Positions 6,388-7,900 of a DNA stretch of 7,900 bases are shown here, in pieces. The notes under the pieces are model-generated. The model was not told where the DNA came from. It made no database searches and worked only from the letters and a program-made list of their open reading frames with translations. The stretch's first letter is position 1. Every line of letters begins with the position of its first letter. Origin of the DNA: CAXXOK01 sp964584315 (GTDB lineage Bacteria; Bacillota; Clostridia; Christensenellales; Aristaeellaceae); assembly GCA_964584315.1 (NCBI GenBank), contig CAZOZO010000079.1:1-7900 (forward strand), read 5' to 3'. Made by a program: the position numbers and the translations under genes.

Positions 6388-6421
6388 GCCCCTTGTCAGG
6401 GGCGAGGGGTGAAACCCCTCG
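6388..6421 (+). repeat. Two tandem hairpins after the membrane-protein pair
   Basis: The first stem is GCCCCT/AGGGGC (6388-6393 with 6398-6403) with a TGTC loop. The second, directly next to it, is GAGGGGT/ACCCCTC (6404-6410 with 6414-6420) with a GAA loop; C6403 could instead pair with G6421. They start 29 nt after the stop codon. No T-run follows, so they are not a standard intrinsic terminator. They may protect the mRNA end or act as a processing or attenuation point between the permease pair and the M20 gene. Confidence 0.6.
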
Positions 6422-6456
6422 TCTAGCGCCGCAGCGAAAAAACCAAAGCGAGCGCA

Positions 6457-6473
6457 CAGCCGCGTAGCGGCTG
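6457..6473 (+). repeat. Perfect 7-bp hairpin with GTA loop
   Basis: CAGCCGC (6457-6463) pairs with GCGGCTG (6467-6473) around GTA. It is flanked by two copies of GCGAGCG (6448-6454 and 6478-6484), so the stem sits centrally between short direct repeats. No T-run follows. With the two hairpins before it, this makes a compact structured segment of about 85 nt. Confidence 0.5.
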
Positions 6474-6560
6474 CAATGCGAGCGACGGCAACCGCCCCGC
6501 TTGCATTTGCATCCGCCCCTTCGCCGCTTGCGCCCTCTAATGCCAAAACCAACGTATTCT

Positions 6561-6591
6561 CCCGAAATCCCCCAATCGTCCCCAATCCCCC
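6561..6591 (-). other. Four-run G-quadruplex motif on the - strand upstream of the M20 gene
   Basis: On the + strand there are C-runs at 6561-6563, 6569-6573, 6580-6583 and 6587-6591, with spacers of 5, 6 and 3 nt. The - strand therefore fits the usual pattern of four runs of three or more G with loops of 1-7 nt. The tract also contains a 10-bp direct repeat, AATCCCCCAA, at 6566-6575 and 6584-6593. It ends right against the ribosome site (AAAGGAGG, 6592-6599). The pattern is seen in the sequence; folding or function is not shown. Confidence 0.5.
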
Positions 6592-6606
6592 AAAGGAGGC
6601 ATACCC

Positions 6607-7900
6607 ATGCCCACCCTGACCATCATTCTCCTTGCGCTGGCGGCTGTCGTCGTGTTTCTGCTGGCCGTGGCCGTCGCCCGCGCGTTGGCCTTTCGCCCGA
6701 AGTACACGGCCCCCGTGCCGCCCGTGGACGCCGAAACCGACGCGGACGCGGCGGCGAACGCCCTGTGCCAGCTGATCCGCTGCAAGACCGTCTCCCATCA
6801 GGATTCCTCGCTTGATGATACCGCCGAGTTTGCCAAGCTCGAAGCCCTGCTGCCGACCCTGTTCCCGGGGGTGCACCGCGTGTGCGCGTTTGAGAAGATA
6901 AGCCCCTGCGGTCTTCTGTTCCGCTGGCGTGGGCAGAGCGACAAAGACCCCCTCGTGCTGACCGCGCACTACGACGTGGTGCCCGCCGCGGACGGGGACT
7001 GGTCGTTTGACCCCTTTGCGGGGGACATCGCGGGCGGCGACATTCGCGGCCGCGGCACGCTGGATACCAAGGGCACGCTCACCGCCGTGCTCAGCGCCGT
7101 GGAAACGCTGATTGCGCAGGGCTTTGCGCCCGCGCGGGACGTGTACCTGTGCTTCGGCGGCGATGAAGAGGTGATGGGCAGCGGGGCCAGGTCGCTGGCT
7201 GCCACGCTGGCCGCGCGCGGCGTGCGCCCCTTCATGCTGGTGGACGAGGGCGGCGCGATCGTGGAAAAGGTGTTTCCGGGCGTCAGCATTCCCTGCGCGC
7301 TGGTGGGCATCGCGGAAAAGGGCAGCGTGAACTACCGGCTTTCCGCCACGTCCAAGGGCGGGCACAGCAGCGCGCCGCCCGCCAACTCGCCGGTGGATAT
7401 CCTCGCCAAAGCCTGTCTCGCGGTCAAAGCCAAGCCCTTCCCGTTCCGCCCCACAGAGCCCGCAAGGCGCATGGTGGACGCGATGGCAAGGCACTCCACG
7501 TTCGTGTATCGCCTCATCTTCGCCAACCTGTGGCTGTTTGGCGGGGTGCTGAACCTGATCTGCCGGATGGGCGGGGGCGAACTGAACGCGCTGTTCCGCA
7601 CGACAACGGCATTTACGGTCATCCGCGCGGGCGACGCGGCCAATGTGCTGCCCGCCGAGGCGGAGATGCTGATCAACGTGCGCACTTTGCCCGGCGAAAC
7701 GGCGGTCGGAACGCTGGAGGCTTTGCGGCAGAAGGTGAGCGACCCGCACGTGAGCGTGACCATGCAGCCGGGGCTGGAACCCTCCGGCGTGTCCAAGGCG
7801 GACGGGGCGGCCTACGCGGCGCTTGGCCGCGCCATCGGGGAAACGTACCCCGGCGTGCTGGTCGCGCCGTACCTGATGATCGCCGCCAGCGACGCGCGCC
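6607..7900 (+). CDS. M20-family zinc metallohydrolase, carboxypeptidase S/PM20D1-like, cut by the window edge
   Basis: The first 431 residues of an M20 hydrolase; AAAGGAGG (6592-6599) lies 7 nt before the ATG. M20 enzymes use two zinc ions to cleave peptide or N-acyl amide bonds. Zinc site residues are visible: TAHYDV (H121), GRGTLDTKG (D153), GGDEE (catalytic E187, ligand E188) and DEGG (D213). The dimerisation-domain GGHSSAPP (H253) and the motif ASDAR (427-431) follow. IAEKGSVNYRL, the HSSAPP stretch, WLFGG and LFRTTTAFTVIRAG resemble the carboxypeptidase S/PM20D1 branch. A hydrophobic helix (about 5-25) followed by RALAFRPK anchors it to the membrane; the positive charges after the helix, with none before it, would favour a cytoplasmic catalytic domain, though a secreted side cannot be excluded. 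The last roughly 50-60 residues, with the final His ligand, are outside the window. It lies 248 nt after the membrane-protein pair, which could bring in its substrate. Confidence 0.93.
   Translation, partial: MPTLTIILLALAAVVVFLLAVAVARALAFRPKYTAPVPPVDAETDADAAANALCQLIRCKTVSHQDSSLDDTAEFAKLEALLPTLFPGVHRVCAFEKISPCGLLFRWRGQSDKDPLVLTAHYDVVPAADGDWSFDPFAGDIAGGDIRGRGTLDTKGTLTAVLSAVETLIAQGFAPARDVYLCFGGDEEVMGSGARSLAATLAARGVRPFMLVDEGGAIVEKVFPGVSIPCALVGIAEKGSVNYRLSATSKGGHSSAPPANSPVDILAKACLAVKAKPFPFRPTEPARRMVDAMARHSTFVYRLIFANLWLFGGVLNLICRMGGGELNALFRTTTAFTVIRAGDAANVLPAEAEMLINVRTLPGETAVGTLEALRQKVSDPHVSVTMQPGLEPSGVSKADGAAYAALGRAIGETYPGVLVAPYLMIAASDAR

Noticed and set aside
6501..6541. Possible promoter for the M20 gene (TTGCAT repeats and TCTAAT at 6536-6541)
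   Set aside because: The spacing between the boxes is 23 or 29 nt, far from 17, and the -35 match is poor.

Overview
The window is GC-rich, and every supported gene lies on the + strand, with strong GGAGG-type ribosome sites and GTG or TTG starts among the ATGs. A VanW-family secreted protein with SH3-like repeats, a DUF5058 membrane protein, a TIGR01906/DUF1461 membrane protein and the strong Shine-Dalgarno usage all point to a high-GC member of the Clostridia (Bacillota), perhaps a gut lineage. This placement is inference; there is no rRNA or other decisive marker.

Left part (1-2695). The window opens in the last 44 codons of prfB (release factor 2). A four-helix TIGR01906/DUF1461-type membrane protein with an odd lysine/arginine-rich, histone-like C-terminal tail follows. 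Next, 7 nt after its stop, comes tsaD, the catalytic subunit of tRNA t6A synthesis. tsaD carries an N-terminal extension of about 20 residues whose coding DNA holds a perfect 11-bp hairpin. A small GTG-started protein made of five Cys/His zinc-knuckle-like repeats plus an acidic tail comes next. No terminator separates these genes, so they may be co-transcribed. The theme of the recognised members is translation (peptide release, tRNA modification).

Middle (2696-4712). About 450 nt of GC-rich DNA with no convincing gene leads to a near-consensus sigma-A promoter (TTGACG-17-TATAAT). This drives a secreted protein with a signal peptide, three SH3-like repeats and a C-terminal VanW domain. A textbook intrinsic terminator closes the unit, so it is a monocistronic cell-envelope gene.

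Right part (4713-7900). A DUF5058 membrane protein (TTG start) overlaps by 4 nt the gene for a second polytopic membrane protein of no family I can name. After 248 nt containing three tandem hairpins and a C-rich tract (a four-run G-quadruplex motif on the opposite strand) comes an M20 metallohydrolase. It is of the carboxypeptidase S/PM20D1 type, is anchored by an N-terminal helix, and is cut by the window edge. The two membrane proteins look like a two-part permease, and the M20 enzyme could act on what it carries; that functional link is inference from adjacency.

The best candidates for something undescribed are the DUF5058 / partner membrane protein / M20 module, the basic tail on the DUF1461 protein, the hairpin at the start of tsaD, and the zinc-knuckle repeat protein.
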